DNA of 64,000 nucleotides from Chitinophaga niabensis (GTDB taxonomy: Bacteria > Bacteroidota > Bacteroidia > Chitinophagales > Chitinophagaceae): the NCBI RefSeq assembly GCF_039545795.1, contig NZ_CP154260.1:4655001-4719000 (forward strand), written 5' to 3'. Every line of letters begins with the position of its first letter. Position 1 is the first letter of the stretch. The position numbers and the translations under genes were made by a program. The notes under the pieces were generated by a model. The model did no database searches. It had not been told where the DNA came from and was given only the letters and a program-made list of their open reading frames with translations. Positions 32,643 to 41,266 of the stretch are shown one piece after another.

Positions 32643-33248
32643 ATGATGGAATTCTGGGAATCTGCTTTTAATGAAAAAAAGGAAATGTGGGGATTCGAGC
32701 CTGCAAAGTCTGCTGTATTGACAAAGGATCTTTTTGTTGAGAAGTCGGTGAGGCACGTGCTTATTCCCGGAATTGGCTATGGGCGGAATGCAAAAGTATT
32801 CATAGATAGCGGGATGGCAGTAACGGGTATTGAGATATCCAAAACGGCTATTGAAATGGCGCGGAAACATTATGGTGAGGACATGGTGATCCATCATGGG
32901 TCAGTAACTGATATGCCATATGACAATAAGCGTTATGATGGAATATTCTGCTATGCTTTAATACATCTCCTGGATAGTACTGAAAGAGCGAAACTGATCC
33001 GTGATTGTTATGATCAGTTATCGGAGAATGGCCATATGGTATTTACGGTTATCTCGAAGGAAGCACAGACCTATGGACAGGGTACCTTAATAAGCAAGGA
33101 CCGTTATGAGATGTTTGGTGGTGTTAAGATGTTCTTTTATGACAGGGCATCCATTCACGCAGAGTTTGATCAGGCCGGGCTGTTTGAGATCACTGAGGTT
33201 ACTGAGAACTATCCTTTCTTTCTGATCAAATGCAGGAAAAGTGATTAG
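32643..33248 (+). CDS. Class I SAM-dependent methyltransferase
   Basis: About 200 residues, opening MMEFWESAFNEKKEMWGFEP. The SAM-binding motif I is 'VLIPGIGYGRNAKVFIDSG', motif II 'VTGIEISKTAIEMA' and the later 'GIFCYALIHLL'. The pattern resembles TehB-like and other small-molecule methyltransferases; the acceptor is unknown. A TTG lies just before two consecutive ATGs at 32643 and 32646, either of which can be the start. A TATATTTG overlaps the start codons and is probably not its promoter. It stands alone between a terminator and an AraC regulator gene. Confidence 0.85.
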   Translation: MMEFWESAFNEKKEMWGFEPAKSAVLTKDLFVEKSVRHVLIPGIGYGRNAKVFIDSGMAVTGIEISKTAIEMARKHYGEDMVIHHGSVTDMPYDNKRYDGIFCYALIHLLDSTERAKLIRDCYDQLSENGHMVFTVISKEAQTYGQGTLISKDRYEMFGGVKMFFYDRASIHAEFDQAGLFEITEVTENYPFFLIKCRKSD

Positions 33249-33301
33249 GGAAGTTATTCCAGCGATGCAGTCCATAAGTTTGAATTTCTTAACTTTGCCG
33301 T

Positions 33302-34180
33302 ATGGCTGCTAAAATTGGACGTTCCGTATCCGAATTCAATAATGAGTTGAAACTACGAGGTTTCAATGTCTGGCAACTTGAAAGTGATAGTAATGCCACC
33401 AAGATCTATAGCAGGAAAGACTTTTACAAGATCTGCCTAACTACGGGAAAGAGCATTATCCATTATGCGGACCGCAGTTTTGAGGCAGAGGGAACTGTAC
33501 TATTCTTTGGTAACCCACATGTACCGTATTCCTGGGAAACGCTTTCAACTACATATGTAGGCTATACCTGCCTGTTTTCGGAAGATTTCCTGAGGCTGTC
33601 TGAACGGTCTGAAAGTCTGCAGCAATCGCCATTCTTTAAGATCGGCGGCACATCTATTTTGAAGATTACAGAGTCGCAAAGGCTGTTTCTAAATACTATC
33701 TTTCAAAAGATGATGGAAGAGCAGCAGACTGACTATACCTATAAAGACGATCTGATCCGCAATTATATTCACCTCATTATCCATGAAGCGCTGAAACTTC
33801 AACCTTCGGAAAACTTTGAGCAGCAGAAGAACGCTTTATCGCGCATCACTTCTGTTTTCCTTGAATTACTGGAAAGACAGTTTCCTGTTGAGAACAGCGA
33901 CCGGCCCCTTTCTTTACGGACTGCCCAGGATTACGCTAATTCCCTTGCTATTCATGCGAACTACCTTAACCGCGCCGTGAAGGAAACAACCGGCAGATCT
34001 ACCACTACGCATATCACAGAGCGCATTGCCCGTGAAGCCAAAGCGCTTTTGCAACATACTGACTGGAACGTTGCGGAAATCGCCTACTCCCTTGGTTTCG
34101 AATACCCTACATATTTCAATAATTTCTTCAAAAAGATCACCGGAATGAATCCAACCACATTTCGGGAGGCGTTAGTTTGA
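33302..34180 (+). CDS. AraC-family transcriptional regulator
   Basis: This 292-residue protein has an N-terminal cupin-like sensing part ('FGNPHVPYSWETLS', 'YVGYTCLFSEDFLRL') and a C-terminal double helix-turn-helix: 'TAQDYANSLAIHANYLNRAV' and 'WNVAEIAYSLGFEYPTYFNN', then 'FFKKITGMNPTTFRE'. TAACTTTG (33290-33297), an exact TAnnTTTG match, lies only four bases before the ATG. It heads the plus-strand cluster of hydrolase, cupin, monooxygenase and SDR genes and is likely their activator. Confidence 0.92.
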   Translation: MAAKIGRSVSEFNNELKLRGFNVWQLESDSNATKIYSRKDFYKICLTTGKSIIHYADRSFEAEGTVLFFGNPHVPYSWETLSTTYVGYTCLFSEDFLRLSERSESLQQSPFFKIGGTSILKITESQRLFLNTIFQKMMEEQQTDYTYKDDLIRNYIHLIIHEALKLQPSENFEQQKNALSRITSVFLELLERQFPVENSDRPLSLRTAQDYANSLAIHANYLNRAVKETTGRSTTTHITERIAREAKALLQHTDWNVAEIAYSLGFEYPTYFNNFFKKITGMNPTTFREALV

Positions 34181-34267
34181 ATTTCTTAATCATTGGTTTG
34201 ATAATCGTTACCATCAGGGGTTGGCTTCGGGGTAACTTTGTGTTGTTTACAAATAAAACAGAAACCA

Positions 34268-35320
34268 ATGATCAGAAAAATAATAATGCTTGCTGTTTCG
34301 TCCATTTTAATTGGACGGGCCTCAGCCCAAACAAAAACAACAATGAAACAGATAGATCCAAAAAGCTATACCACCTTCAGGGTGAACGATAGCATAACAA
34401 TGCATGAAGTTATTTTTAGGAACCAGTACGATATGAATGTTGCCGGGCATCTTTTTATTCCAAAGCGCCTGGATCAAAGTAAAAAGCATGCTGCTATTAT
34501 TGTTGGACATCCTATGGGGGCCGTTAAAGAGCAGAGTGCAGATGTATATGCCTCCAATATGGCTGAGCGTGGTTTTATTACCTTAGCTATCGATTTGTCT
34601 TTCTGGGGGGAAAGTGAAGGAAAGCCACGAAATGTTGTTGCGCCTGATATTTATGCTGAAGATTTCAGTGCGGCGGTAGACTTTCTTGGTACTCGCCCAT
34701 TTATTGACAGGAACAGGATTGGTGTGATTGGCGTTTGCGGCAGCGGAAGTTTTGTCATCAGTGCCGCTAAGATAGATCCCCGATTAAAAGCTGTTGCAAC
34801 TATCAGCATGTACGACATGGGGGCTGCCAATCGAAATGCGCTTAATCACTCACAAACACTTGAGCAACGAAAGAAAATTATTGCGGAAGCTGCTGAGCAG
34901 CGTTATGCAGAGTTCAATGGTGATGCAACAAAATACACCAGTGGAACTGTAGATAACCTGGATGAAAACACACATCCTGTTCAGAGTGAGTTTTTTGATT
35001 TCTATCGTACACCAAGAGGTGAGTACACTCCAAAAGGCGGGTTTCCTGAACTCACTACACATCCAACCCTAAGCAGCAACACTAAGTTTATGAACTTCTA
35101 TCCCTTCAATGACATAGAAACAATCTCTCCCCGTCCTCTGCTTTTTATTACGGGCGATCAGGCACACTCAAAGGAGTTTAGTGAAGATGCTTACAAGCGT
35201 GCAGCTGAACCAAAAGAACTATATTACGTGCCGGGTGCTGGCCACGTAGATCTTTACGATAAAATTGAATTAATTCCCTTCGATAAGCTCACTGTATTCT
35301 TTACTGAATGTCTTAAATAG
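34268..35320 (+). CDS. Exported alpha/beta hydrolase
   Basis: Read from ATG 34268 it is 350 residues with a signal peptide (MIRKIIMLAVSSILIGRASAQ). The hydrolase core has 'AIIVGHPMGAVKEQSADVYA', 'FWGESEG' and the nucleophile elbow 'GVIGVCGSGSFVIS', where the position between the glycines is Cys, as in dienelactone hydrolases, not Ser. An acid ('LLFITGDQAHS') and a His ('VPGAGHVDLYD') complete the triad. The longer reading to 34238 precedes the signal and was rejected; TAACTTTG at 34233-34240 is a possible promoter box. First structural gene after the AraC regulator. Confidence 0.85.
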   Translation: MIRKIIMLAVSSILIGRASAQTKTTMKQIDPKSYTTFRVNDSITMHEVIFRNQYDMNVAGHLFIPKRLDQSKKHAAIIVGHPMGAVKEQSADVYASNMAERGFITLAIDLSFWGESEGKPRNVVAPDIYAEDFSAAVDFLGTRPFIDRNRIGVIGVCGSGSFVISAAKIDPRLKAVATISMYDMGAANRNALNHSQTLEQRKKIIAEAAEQRYAEFNGDATKYTSGTVDNLDENTHPVQSEFFDFYRTPRGEYTPKGGFPELTTHPTLSSNTKFMNFYPFNDIETISPRPLLFITGDQAHSKEFSEDAYKRAAEPKELYYVPGAGHVDLYDKIELIPFDKLTVFFTECLK

Positions 35321-35382
35321 GCAGCTTTCTTCTATTAACTGTTTGTAATAAAATTTTGTTAGATTGAGTTAAACCTAAAGCC

Positions 35383-35787
35383 ATGGAAATAACAAGAATA
35401 GGTTCGAGACCTTCCGGTAAGGGACCGGAAGATTGGTTTACCGGTGCTGTAAGAGTAGATCCCCTGTTTGACTACAATGAGGCAAGACGCGGCGCAGCGG
35501 CCAGTGTGACTTTTGAGCCGGGTGCAAGAACGGCATGGCATACGCATCCATTTGGGCAAACATTAATTGTAACAGCTGGTTGTGGATGGGTGCAGCGTGA
35601 AGGCAGTCCGGTGGAAACGATACATCCTGGAGATGTGGTGTGGTTTGAGCCGAATGAAAAACATTGGCATGGCGCTACAACAACTACAGGAATGACCCAT
35701 ATTGCTATTCAGGAAAACCTGAACGGCAAAGTGGTGGAATGGATGGAGAAAGTTACAGATGAGCAATATAAAGGAAACAATGATTAG
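35383..35787 (+). CDS. Small cupin protein
   Basis: This is a 134-residue one-domain cupin. Metal-site residues lie in '[19 protein letters not shown]' (two His) and in '[19 protein letters not shown]'. It resembles the cupins found with carboxymuconolactone decarboxylases and quinone-related enzymes. There is no signal peptide, so it is cytoplasmic. It lies between the exported hydrolase and the exported ABM protein with gaps of about 62 and 32 bp, suggesting one transcript. The substrate is unknown. Confidence 0.88.
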   Translation: MEITRIGSRPSGKGPEDWFTGAVRVDPLFDYNEARRGAAASVTFEPGARTAWHTHPFGQTLIVTAGCGWVQREGSPVETIHPGDVVWFEPNEKHWHGATTTTGMTHIAIQENLNGKVVEWMEKVTDEQYKGNND

Positions 35788-35819
35788 CCTGTCATTCTCT
35801 TCATAAAAATACTATTTAT

Positions 35820-36260
35820 ATGAATCAGGGGCGCCTAAGGTTGTATAAATTTCAACCTGATATTCGAAAGTCATTCTCCCTTGCGGTGGCGATTTTATTG
35901 ATGATGCTTTCTACTTTCAGTGCTATGGCTCAGCAAAGCAAACTGAAGATAAGGATCGCAAAGATTGAAATTGATCCTACATATCTGACAGCATACCAGG
36001 CGGCTTTAGCTGAGCATGCTGAAGCTGCTGTGAAAGTGGAACCCGGTGTATTGACACTGAACGCCGTATATGATAAGGAGCATCCAACACATGTAACCGT
36101 TTTTGAGATTTATGCCAGCGAGGAGGCTTATCAAAAACATTTGAAAACAGATCACTTTCTGAAGTATAAAAATGGGACACTGAAAATGGTAAAGTCGCTT
36201 CAACTTACAGATGTTGAACCCATTTCACTGCAAACCAAATTTGTTCCGGAGAAACGCTGA
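35820..36260 (+). CDS. Exported antibiotic-biosynthesis-monooxygenase (ABM) domain protein
   Basis: This is a 146-residue protein with a long N-terminal signal: basic tip, then 'SLAVAILLMMLSTFSAMAQQ'. The mature part is an ABM ferredoxin-like domain: 'IRIAKIEIDPTYLTAYQAAL', 'EPGVLTLNAVYDKEHPTHV', 'FEIYASEEAYQKHLKTDHF'. ABM proteins are cofactor-free quinol monooxygenases or heme-degrading enzymes; here there are no obvious cofactor ligands beyond the conserved His. It is part of the cupin/SDR cluster. Confidence 0.85.
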   Translation: MNQGRLRLYKFQPDIRKSFSLAVAILLMMLSTFSAMAQQSKLKIRIAKIEIDPTYLTAYQAALAEHAEAAVKVEPGVLTLNAVYDKEHPTHVTVFEIYASEEAYQKHLKTDHFLKYKNGTLKMVKSLQLTDVEPISLQTKFVPEKR

Positions 36261-36291
36261 TTTTGCAACCAGGCTATTTAACGAATAGAAT

Positions 36292-37053
36292 ATGGCGAGA
36301 ATATTTATTACCGGCTCAGCAGATGGGCTTGGGCATTTGGCAGCAAAGGCGTTGATTAAGTTGGGACATGAGGTTGTTCTCCATGCACGCAATGAAGTGA
36401 GGGCAAAACAGGCATTAGAGAAAATACCGGGTGCAAAGGAAGCATTAATAGCAGATCTTTCCAGTATAGCAGAAACAAAGTTATTGGCTTCAAAGGCTAA
36501 TGCTTTGGGCTCTTTCGATGTAGTGATCCATAATGCCGGTGTATACCAGGTATCGGGGCAAAGTGTTGATGGTTTGCCGCTATTATATGCTGTAAACAGT
36601 ATTGCACCTTATTTACTAACCTGTTTGATGCACAAACCGAAACGGCTCGTTTATCTGAGTTCCGGTATGCATCTTCAGGGTAATACAACATTGGAAAATC
36701 TCCCATTGAACATACATTCCGAGTCCAGCCGGATTACCTATTCAGATACAAAACTACATGATGTGATCTTGTCTATGGCTGTAGCACGCAGATGGGCAGA
36801 TGTTTATTCTAATGCTGTTGATCCCGGATGGGTACCTACAAAAATGGGTGGGACAGGTGCACCTGACAACCTTGAAAAGGGATTTGAGACGCAGGTATGG
36901 CTTGCGGTAAGTAATGATCCTGAAGCATGTGTAAGTGGTAAGTATTTTCACCATAAAAGGCAGGATCATTTTCTCCCAATATCCATGGATGCAACTGTAC
37001 AGGAGGTTTTTATGACCAAGTGTGAGAAATTGACAGGTGTAAGATTGACGTAA
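36292..37053 (+). CDS. Short-chain dehydrogenase/reductase
   Basis: This 253-residue SDR has the cofactor motif 'TGSADGLG' near the start, 'NAG' in 'VIHNAGVYQV', a catalytic Ser in 'VYLSSGMH' and the YxxxK pair in 'TYSDTKLHDVI'. Asn-His-Ala in the second strand ('VVLHARN') suggests NADP preference. It is the last gene of the AraC-led cluster, 31 bp after the ABM gene. The cluster as a whole looks like a small oxidative or quinone-detoxification unit, which is inferred from gene content only. Confidence 0.9.
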   Translation: MARIFITGSADGLGHLAAKALIKLGHEVVLHARNEVRAKQALEKIPGAKEALIADLSSIAETKLLASKANALGSFDVVIHNAGVYQVSGQSVDGLPLLYAVNSIAPYLLTCLMHKPKRLVYLSSGMHLQGNTTLENLPLNIHSESSRITYSDTKLHDVILSMAVARRWADVYSNAVDPGWVPTKMGGTGAPDNLEKGFETQVWLAVSNDPEACVSGKYFHHKRQDHFLPISMDATVQEVFMTKCEKLTGVRLT

Positions 37054-37070
37054 TGTAAAAAAAATTCTTC

Positions 37071-37115
37071 CCGCCGTGCAGTGAACTATCGTACAAGTGT
37101 GCGACGCAACGGCGG
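37071..37115. repeat. Inverted repeat between convergent genes
   Basis: CCGCCGT (37071-37077) and ACGGCGG (37109-37115) are perfectly complementary around a 31-base loop, in the 95-bp gap between the SDR and L,D-transpeptidase genes. An A-run precedes it, so on the minus strand it may serve as a terminator. Confidence 0.4.
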
Positions 37116-37148
37116 CTCCATTAATAAGCTGCCGTTTGGCCCAACATC

Positions 37149-38801
37149 TTATTTAGCCGTAAAGTACTTCATCAGCGTTTTATCTTCTCCATAGATATCT
37201 TCGTAGAACTGCATCCTATGATTACACAATTCAGCTGTGAAGTAACGGATATAGATGGGGATCCTTTCCGTGAGATTATACTGTTTCTTTTCCTCCCGAT
37301 CCAGCCAGGTACGTACACTATCCCGGATATCAGGTTTGGGATCATGGCTGACCATGTACATGGCCAGGCTATCCCATTGCTGCACACGTACGCAGCCATG
37401 GCTGAGTGCGCGGTTGGAATTGCTGAACAGGCTACGGTTATTGGTGTCGTGAAGATATACGCTGAACTTGTTGGAAAAGTTGAACTTCATGATGCCGAGG
37501 GAATTATCCAGGCCATCCATCTGCCGCAATACATAAGGGAAGTAATTTCTCCCCAGCTTTGACCAGTTCACGGAATCAGGACTTACTACATTGCCCTGAT
37601 GATCTACTACTTCCAAATTCTTTTCTGCGAGGTAGTTCACATCTTTCTTGATCTGCGGCAGCATTTCTTTGAATACAATGCTGTATGGCACACGCCAGTA
37701 AGGGTACAACACGAAATTGGTCATTACTGAATTCAGGACGGGTGTGCGTGTGCGTGGTGTACCTACTATTACGCGGGATTCTACCATTGAGTCTCCATTT
37801 TCCATTACGTTTAAACGGAAAGCGGGAATGTTTACCATCAGGTAACGTTGTGGCAGTGTATCCGGAAGTTTACGCCAGCGGTCTAAGTTGATGGCAGCTT
37901 GCAGGAGCCAGTCTTCCGGTTGTTTATTGAGTACCTGGATGGTTCGTTTTCCTGCTACACCATCCGGGTAGATGTTGAATTCATTCTGAAATGCTTTTAC
38001 GGCTTTTCTGAGGGTGAGGGAATCTGTTAACCCTACGCCTGTGGTATCCAGGTGCCCGCTTTGTAATAAGCGCAATCCTAACTGACGGCGGAATTGCAGG
38101 GTATCTGTATATACCTGTGGCAGCGTATCCCAGTGGCGGTTGCCGTATTGTTGTTTATACAATTGTATGCCTTCTTTGAGAGCAGCATATCCGGGGTGGA
38201 TGGGTTCCTGTTGTTCAAGAACGGCGGTTACATTTCCTCTCTGGAGCGCCTCCTGCAGAAGACCTGCCAGTACTGTATCTGAGAGAACGGAATCTTTACG
38301 GAGGGTGATACTATCCCGGGGAGCTATGCCGTAATGTAACTGGTAAGCCATCCTAAGGAATGCATCTGTCAGGAATACATCCATTTTGGCCCAGAGTGCG
38401 GCATCGCGCTTTTCGTTCTTTAACTGTGCTGATGAGGTATGGAGGGGCCCGGCGTGATAGTGGGCTTTTACAAGGCCGTAATCATCTGCCTTGCTGATAA
38501 GCTGCAACATGGAAGCTACGGCGGCGTTCGCTCTGCCGTCTTTGGACCATTTTGCGGCTCCATTGTTCTGCTGGTATACATATTGAAGGGCGGAAAGGCG
38601 GAAAACAGCTATACTGTCCTCCATAGCCCCATCGTTGCCTGCAATATATTCCAGTCGCTCTGCTATTTGCTCAGGTACCACTTCATCCAGCTGCCGGAGG
38701 TCTTTTACGATCTCCTGCTGCCTGGGTTGCCCTTTTTTACGGCCACAGGCAGCGATTGCTATGATGATGAGTAATATCCAGCCCTTCGAAAGATACTTCA
38801 T
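37149..38801 (-). CDS. L,D-transpeptidase lipoprotein (YcbB/LdtD type)
   Basis: About 550 residues. The signal MKYLSKGWILLIIIAIAACG has a lipobox ending in Cys. A helical scaffold is followed by a peptidoglycan-binding domain ('SLTLRKAVKAFQNEFNIYP') and a YkuD catalytic domain with 'NRALSHGCVRVQQWDSLA', where Cys is the nucleophile. Such enzymes form 3-3 crosslinks in peptidoglycan. The ATG at 38801 was preferred to the GTG just before it. It lies 60 bp downstream of the His/Met-rich outer-membrane gene on the same strand. Confidence 0.93.
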   Translation of the reverse strand: MKYLSKGWILLIIIAIAACGRKKGQPRQQEIVKDLRQLDEVVPEQIAERLEYIAGNDGAMEDSIAVFRLSALQYVYQQNNGAAKWSKDGRANAAVASMLQLISKADDYGLVKAHYHAGPLHTSSAQLKNEKRDAALWAKMDVFLTDAFLRMAYQLHYGIAPRDSITLRKDSVLSDTVLAGLLQEALQRGNVTAVLEQQEPIHPGYAALKEGIQLYKQQYGNRHWDTLPQVYTDTLQFRRQLGLRLLQSGHLDTTGVGLTDSLTLRKAVKAFQNEFNIYPDGVAGKRTIQVLNKQPEDWLLQAAINLDRWRKLPDTLPQRYLMVNIPAFRLNVMENGDSMVESRVIVGTPRTRTPVLNSVMTNFVLYPYWRVPYSIVFKEMLPQIKKDVNYLAEKNLEVVDHQGNVVSPDSVNWSKLGRNYFPYVLRQMDGLDNSLGIMKFNFSNKFSVYLHDTNNRSLFSNSNRALSHGCVRVQQWDSLAMYMVSHDPKPDIRDSVRTWLDREEKKQYNLTERIPIYIRYFTAELCNHRMQFYEDIYGEDKTLMKYFTAK

Positions 38802-38864
38802 CACAGCTAAAGTAGGATAAATTGCAAAAACTGTGTTGAAATTAATGTGGGATTTTATATTAAC

Positions 38865-40268
38865 TTATTTATGTATAGCAGGACTGATCCTTAAATAGAT
38901 CTGTGCGCTGAGCGGGTTCTTTCCATAAATGCCATACAAGGCTTTATCCTCCACATTTACAGTTCCCTGCGCACCTATTGCCAGATTGGTTTTCCATACG
39001 GTAGCCAGGGTTCTTGCATAACCTAACGTGAAGGCGTGAACGTTGAATTTTGCTTCGCCGAAAGTATCTTCCAATTGTAGTTCATGGGTGGATTTTTCTA
39101 CGAACTCGTATCGGCCATATATGGCATTTTTTTGTAGTTGCAGATTGGATTCTGCAAGAAAGGAATGTTCCTTATGGCCATGGTCGCGGGTATTGAGGCC
39201 CCATACAGCAGAGGAGGCAATGAAGCTACCCTGTTTTTGCAAAGGAACGGTATGAATAACGGATGCGGTGGTGCGGGTTACATCTTCGTCAGGCTCCAGT
39301 GCTTCGGGGCTGTGTACAAAGGCTTGCGAGAATTGTAAGGCCCATGCTTTATTTGGGTTGTAGCTTACGCGGTAGGCGTAGCTGTCGAATAAAGGTTTAT
39401 CAAAGTTGTAGCGATCTTCATCCGGTTCGCGGCCAGTGAAGGAAGAGAATTCTGCTTTTACCTGTTTGTAGCGGAAACCTACTGTACCTACGCCAAAGGT
39501 GATATGCGTAGCATCCTGCCAGTGATGACCTAAGGGGGCATCAGGATTATTCATGGCAGATACACGGTGCATAAAAGCAGGGGCACTGATAGTTGGTTCT
39601 CCGGGATATCCTATATAACCATATACATCCATGTTTTTGTTGATCGCATAAGTGTAGCCGACACTGATAGCGGCAAACATATCATGGGGATGCTGGCGGT
39701 CTACCAAAGCTTTGCCCTGCCAGGTTTCACCCGATTGGAATAAGAGCGGATAACCTTCCCCGCCCATGATGGGACGGTCGAAACTCAGCATGACTGTGGC
39801 ATTGAGCAATCCTTTCTTTCCTACCTGGTGGTTCATCATACCCATGAGCCAGTTGGGTGCGTCCAATTTAGTGGCGCCGCGGGAGCCTTTGGCGCTGAAG
39901 TCTGTGGAAGTGTATCTTAAAAAGATGTTCCCATGCAACATGAAGCTGGTGTTGCCTTTCTGAGCCATATACATGTACATCGGGCTGTTATCCGGCAGCC
40001 AGCTGGTACCGGAGCCGTTGCGGTTCATGGGAAGGTTTTTGGAATAGGCGTGGGTCATGGTATGCATGTTATGCCCGGCATGTTCATCCTGTTGCATCAT
40101 GGCGGCATGGTCGTGCTTTTTCTTTGCAGGTACCGTATCCTTCTTCGCCGGCATGTGATGGTCATGCTGTGCCTGTGCGCTTAATGATGTTAACAATGTT
40201 AACCCAATAAGCGCTTTGCAACAATCCTTTTTAACGAACAGTGATCCGAAGAACCGGAGCACTTTCAT
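38865..40268 (-). CDS. His/Met-rich outer-membrane beta-barrel protein, metal-associated
   Basis: Read from ATG 40268 it is 467 residues with a signal ending 'LTSLSAQAQ'. The mature N-terminus is a His/Met-rich segment ('HDHHMPAKK', 'HDHAAMMQQDEHAGHNMHTM') like those of copper-handling proteins. The rest alternates beta strands typical of an outer-membrane barrel and ends 'AQIYLRISPAIHK'. Similar proteins accompany copper-resistance genes in Bacteroidota, but none lie beside it here. Earlier starts at 40283 and 40325 are possible but less convincing. Confidence 0.7.
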   Translation of the reverse strand: MKVLRFFGSLFVKKDCCKALIGLTLLTSLSAQAQHDHHMPAKKDTVPAKKKHDHAAMMQQDEHAGHNMHTMTHAYSKNLPMNRNGSGTSWLPDNSPMYMYMAQKGNTSFMLHGNIFLRYTSTDFSAKGSRGATKLDAPNWLMGMMNHQVGKKGLLNATVMLSFDRPIMGGEGYPLLFQSGETWQGKALVDRQHPHDMFAAISVGYTYAINKNMDVYGYIGYPGEPTISAPAFMHRVSAMNNPDAPLGHHWQDATHITFGVGTVGFRYKQVKAEFSSFTGREPDEDRYNFDKPLFDSYAYRVSYNPNKAWALQFSQAFVHSPEALEPDEDVTRTTASVIHTVPLQKQGSFIASSAVWGLNTRDHGHKEHSFLAESNLQLQKNAIYGRYEFVEKSTHELQLEDTFGEAKFNVHAFTLGYARTLATVWKTNLAIGAQGTVNVEDKALYGIYGKNPLSAQIYLRISPAIHK

Positions 40269-40287
40269 AATAACATTTCCCATAGGG

Positions 40288-40295
40288 CAAAAATA
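40288..40295 (-). promoter_or_regulatory. -7 promoter element for the His/Met-rich protein gene
   Basis: On the minus strand TATTTTTG matches TAnnTTTG, 19 bp before the start codon at 40268. No -33 element was seen at the normal spacing. Confidence 0.4.
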
Positions 40296-40344
40296 CGGCC
40301 ATCCTCCTAACTGATTGTTATACAATTATGGCGGTCTGTTGTAA

Positions 40345-40360
40345 GATTATGACCATAATC
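40345..40360. promoter_or_regulatory. Palindrome upstream of the His/Met-rich protein gene
   Basis: GATTATG-AC-CATAATC is a perfect 7-bp inverted repeat about 77 bp upstream of the gene and 50 bp upstream of the -7 candidate. It may bind a regulator. It might also belong to the lost hemN locus whose fossil follows at 40429. Confidence 0.35.
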
Positions 40361-40428
40361 CTCTTTTCTCGTGACGGCACTCATCGGCCGGGGAGTTAAC
40401 AGCCGGTACTTTTGGGTATGCAACAACA

Positions 40429-40578
40429 ATGTGTCCACTGCGCTTGGTAAGTATAGAACCGGGGAGATTGGTGGTATCCGAAAAAGGAGCTCCCTTCATC
40501 CGCAATATTTGTATGGTCTTTGATGCACATTTGTGGCGGAATCTACCTCAAAAGACATCGTTCAGCAGCGGGATTTAG
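40429..40578 (+). pseudogene. hemN: C-terminal remnant of oxygen-independent coproporphyrinogen III oxidase (hemN)
   Basis: One frame reads 49 codons from ATG 40429 to TAG 40578 and contains 'SEKGAPFIRNICMVFDAHL' followed by 'PQKTSFSSGI'. The RNICMxFD block and the FSxxI ending are the C-terminus of HemN. The radical-SAM body is missing, and the preceding 160 bp show no HemN sequence I recognise. It is a fossil left by deletion or rearrangement. The rest of the 397-bp stretch 40269-40665 holds only the promoter and palindrome candidates listed separately. Confidence 0.7.
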
Positions 40579-40665
40579 TTTTTCCGTAAAAGAAGTAGCA
40601 GGAATTGTAACTTTTTTTAACTATTTTTAAATGCACGGCGTTTGCAGAACTATTCCCCGCTATTC

Positions 40666-41223
40666 ATGAGTAACCAACAGCCAAATATGGACCAGGAGCT
40701 ACTGTTTATGGACATCTTCCGTAAACATGAAGGCAGGTTATATGCCCTGGCGTTAAAACTCACAAAATCAGCGCCTCATGCACAGGACATTATCCAGGAA
40801 GTATTTCTGAAACTCTGGGAACAAAGGGAAGACATCCGCCAGATCCGGAACATGGAAGCATGGCTTTACCGGCTCACCGAGAACAAAGTGATCGACTTCC
40901 TCCGCAAAGCTGCTGCTGACGAACGTCTCCGGGAAACTATCTGGAACAACCTTCCCCAAAACGCCCATTCTACTGAAACCATAGTAACGGGGAATGAATA
41001 TGAACACATCCTTCAGAAAGCAATTGCCCTCCTCCCCCCTCAGCGGAAACTGATCTATTGCCTGAACCGGGAAGCCGGCATGAATTACCAGGAAATAGCT
41101 TCCGAGCTCCACATCTCCCGGCATACGGTAAAAAACCAGCTCTCTTCAGCATTACAGACCATTCGTAGTTTTGTGATCAGAACTACCGGCCCCCTCAGTT
41201 TACTTTTTTTCAATTTTTTTTGA
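40666..41223 (+). CDS. ECF-type RNA polymerase sigma factor (FecI-like)
   Basis: This is a 185-residue sigma-70-family factor with region 2 ('EGRLYALALKLTKSAPHAQD', then 'QEVFLKLWEQRED') and region 4 ('LLPPQRKLIYCLNREAGMNY', 'EIASELHISRHTVKNQLSSA'). Start chosen at ATG 40666 because the longer reading begins with TTG. It precedes a FecR-like anti-sigma gene and a SusC with an STN domain, so it should transcribe the uptake genes when substrate is sensed at the outer membrane. Confidence 0.94.
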   Translation: MSNQQPNMDQELLFMDIFRKHEGRLYALALKLTKSAPHAQDIIQEVFLKLWEQREDIRQIRNMEAWLYRLTENKVIDFLRKAAADERLRETIWNNLPQNAHSTETIVTGNEYEHILQKAIALLPPQRKLIYCLNREAGMNYQEIASELHISRHTVKNQLSSALQTIRSFVIRTTGPLSLLFFNFF

Positions 41224-41266
41224 TCCCGGATAGGAACATTTGTTCGTTGCTTCGTCTAACAGGTAT

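Noticed and set aside
40417..40449. Ten-codon ORF with a CxxC motif (MQQQCVHCAW)
   Set aside because: It overlaps the HemN fossil in another frame and is explained by it.
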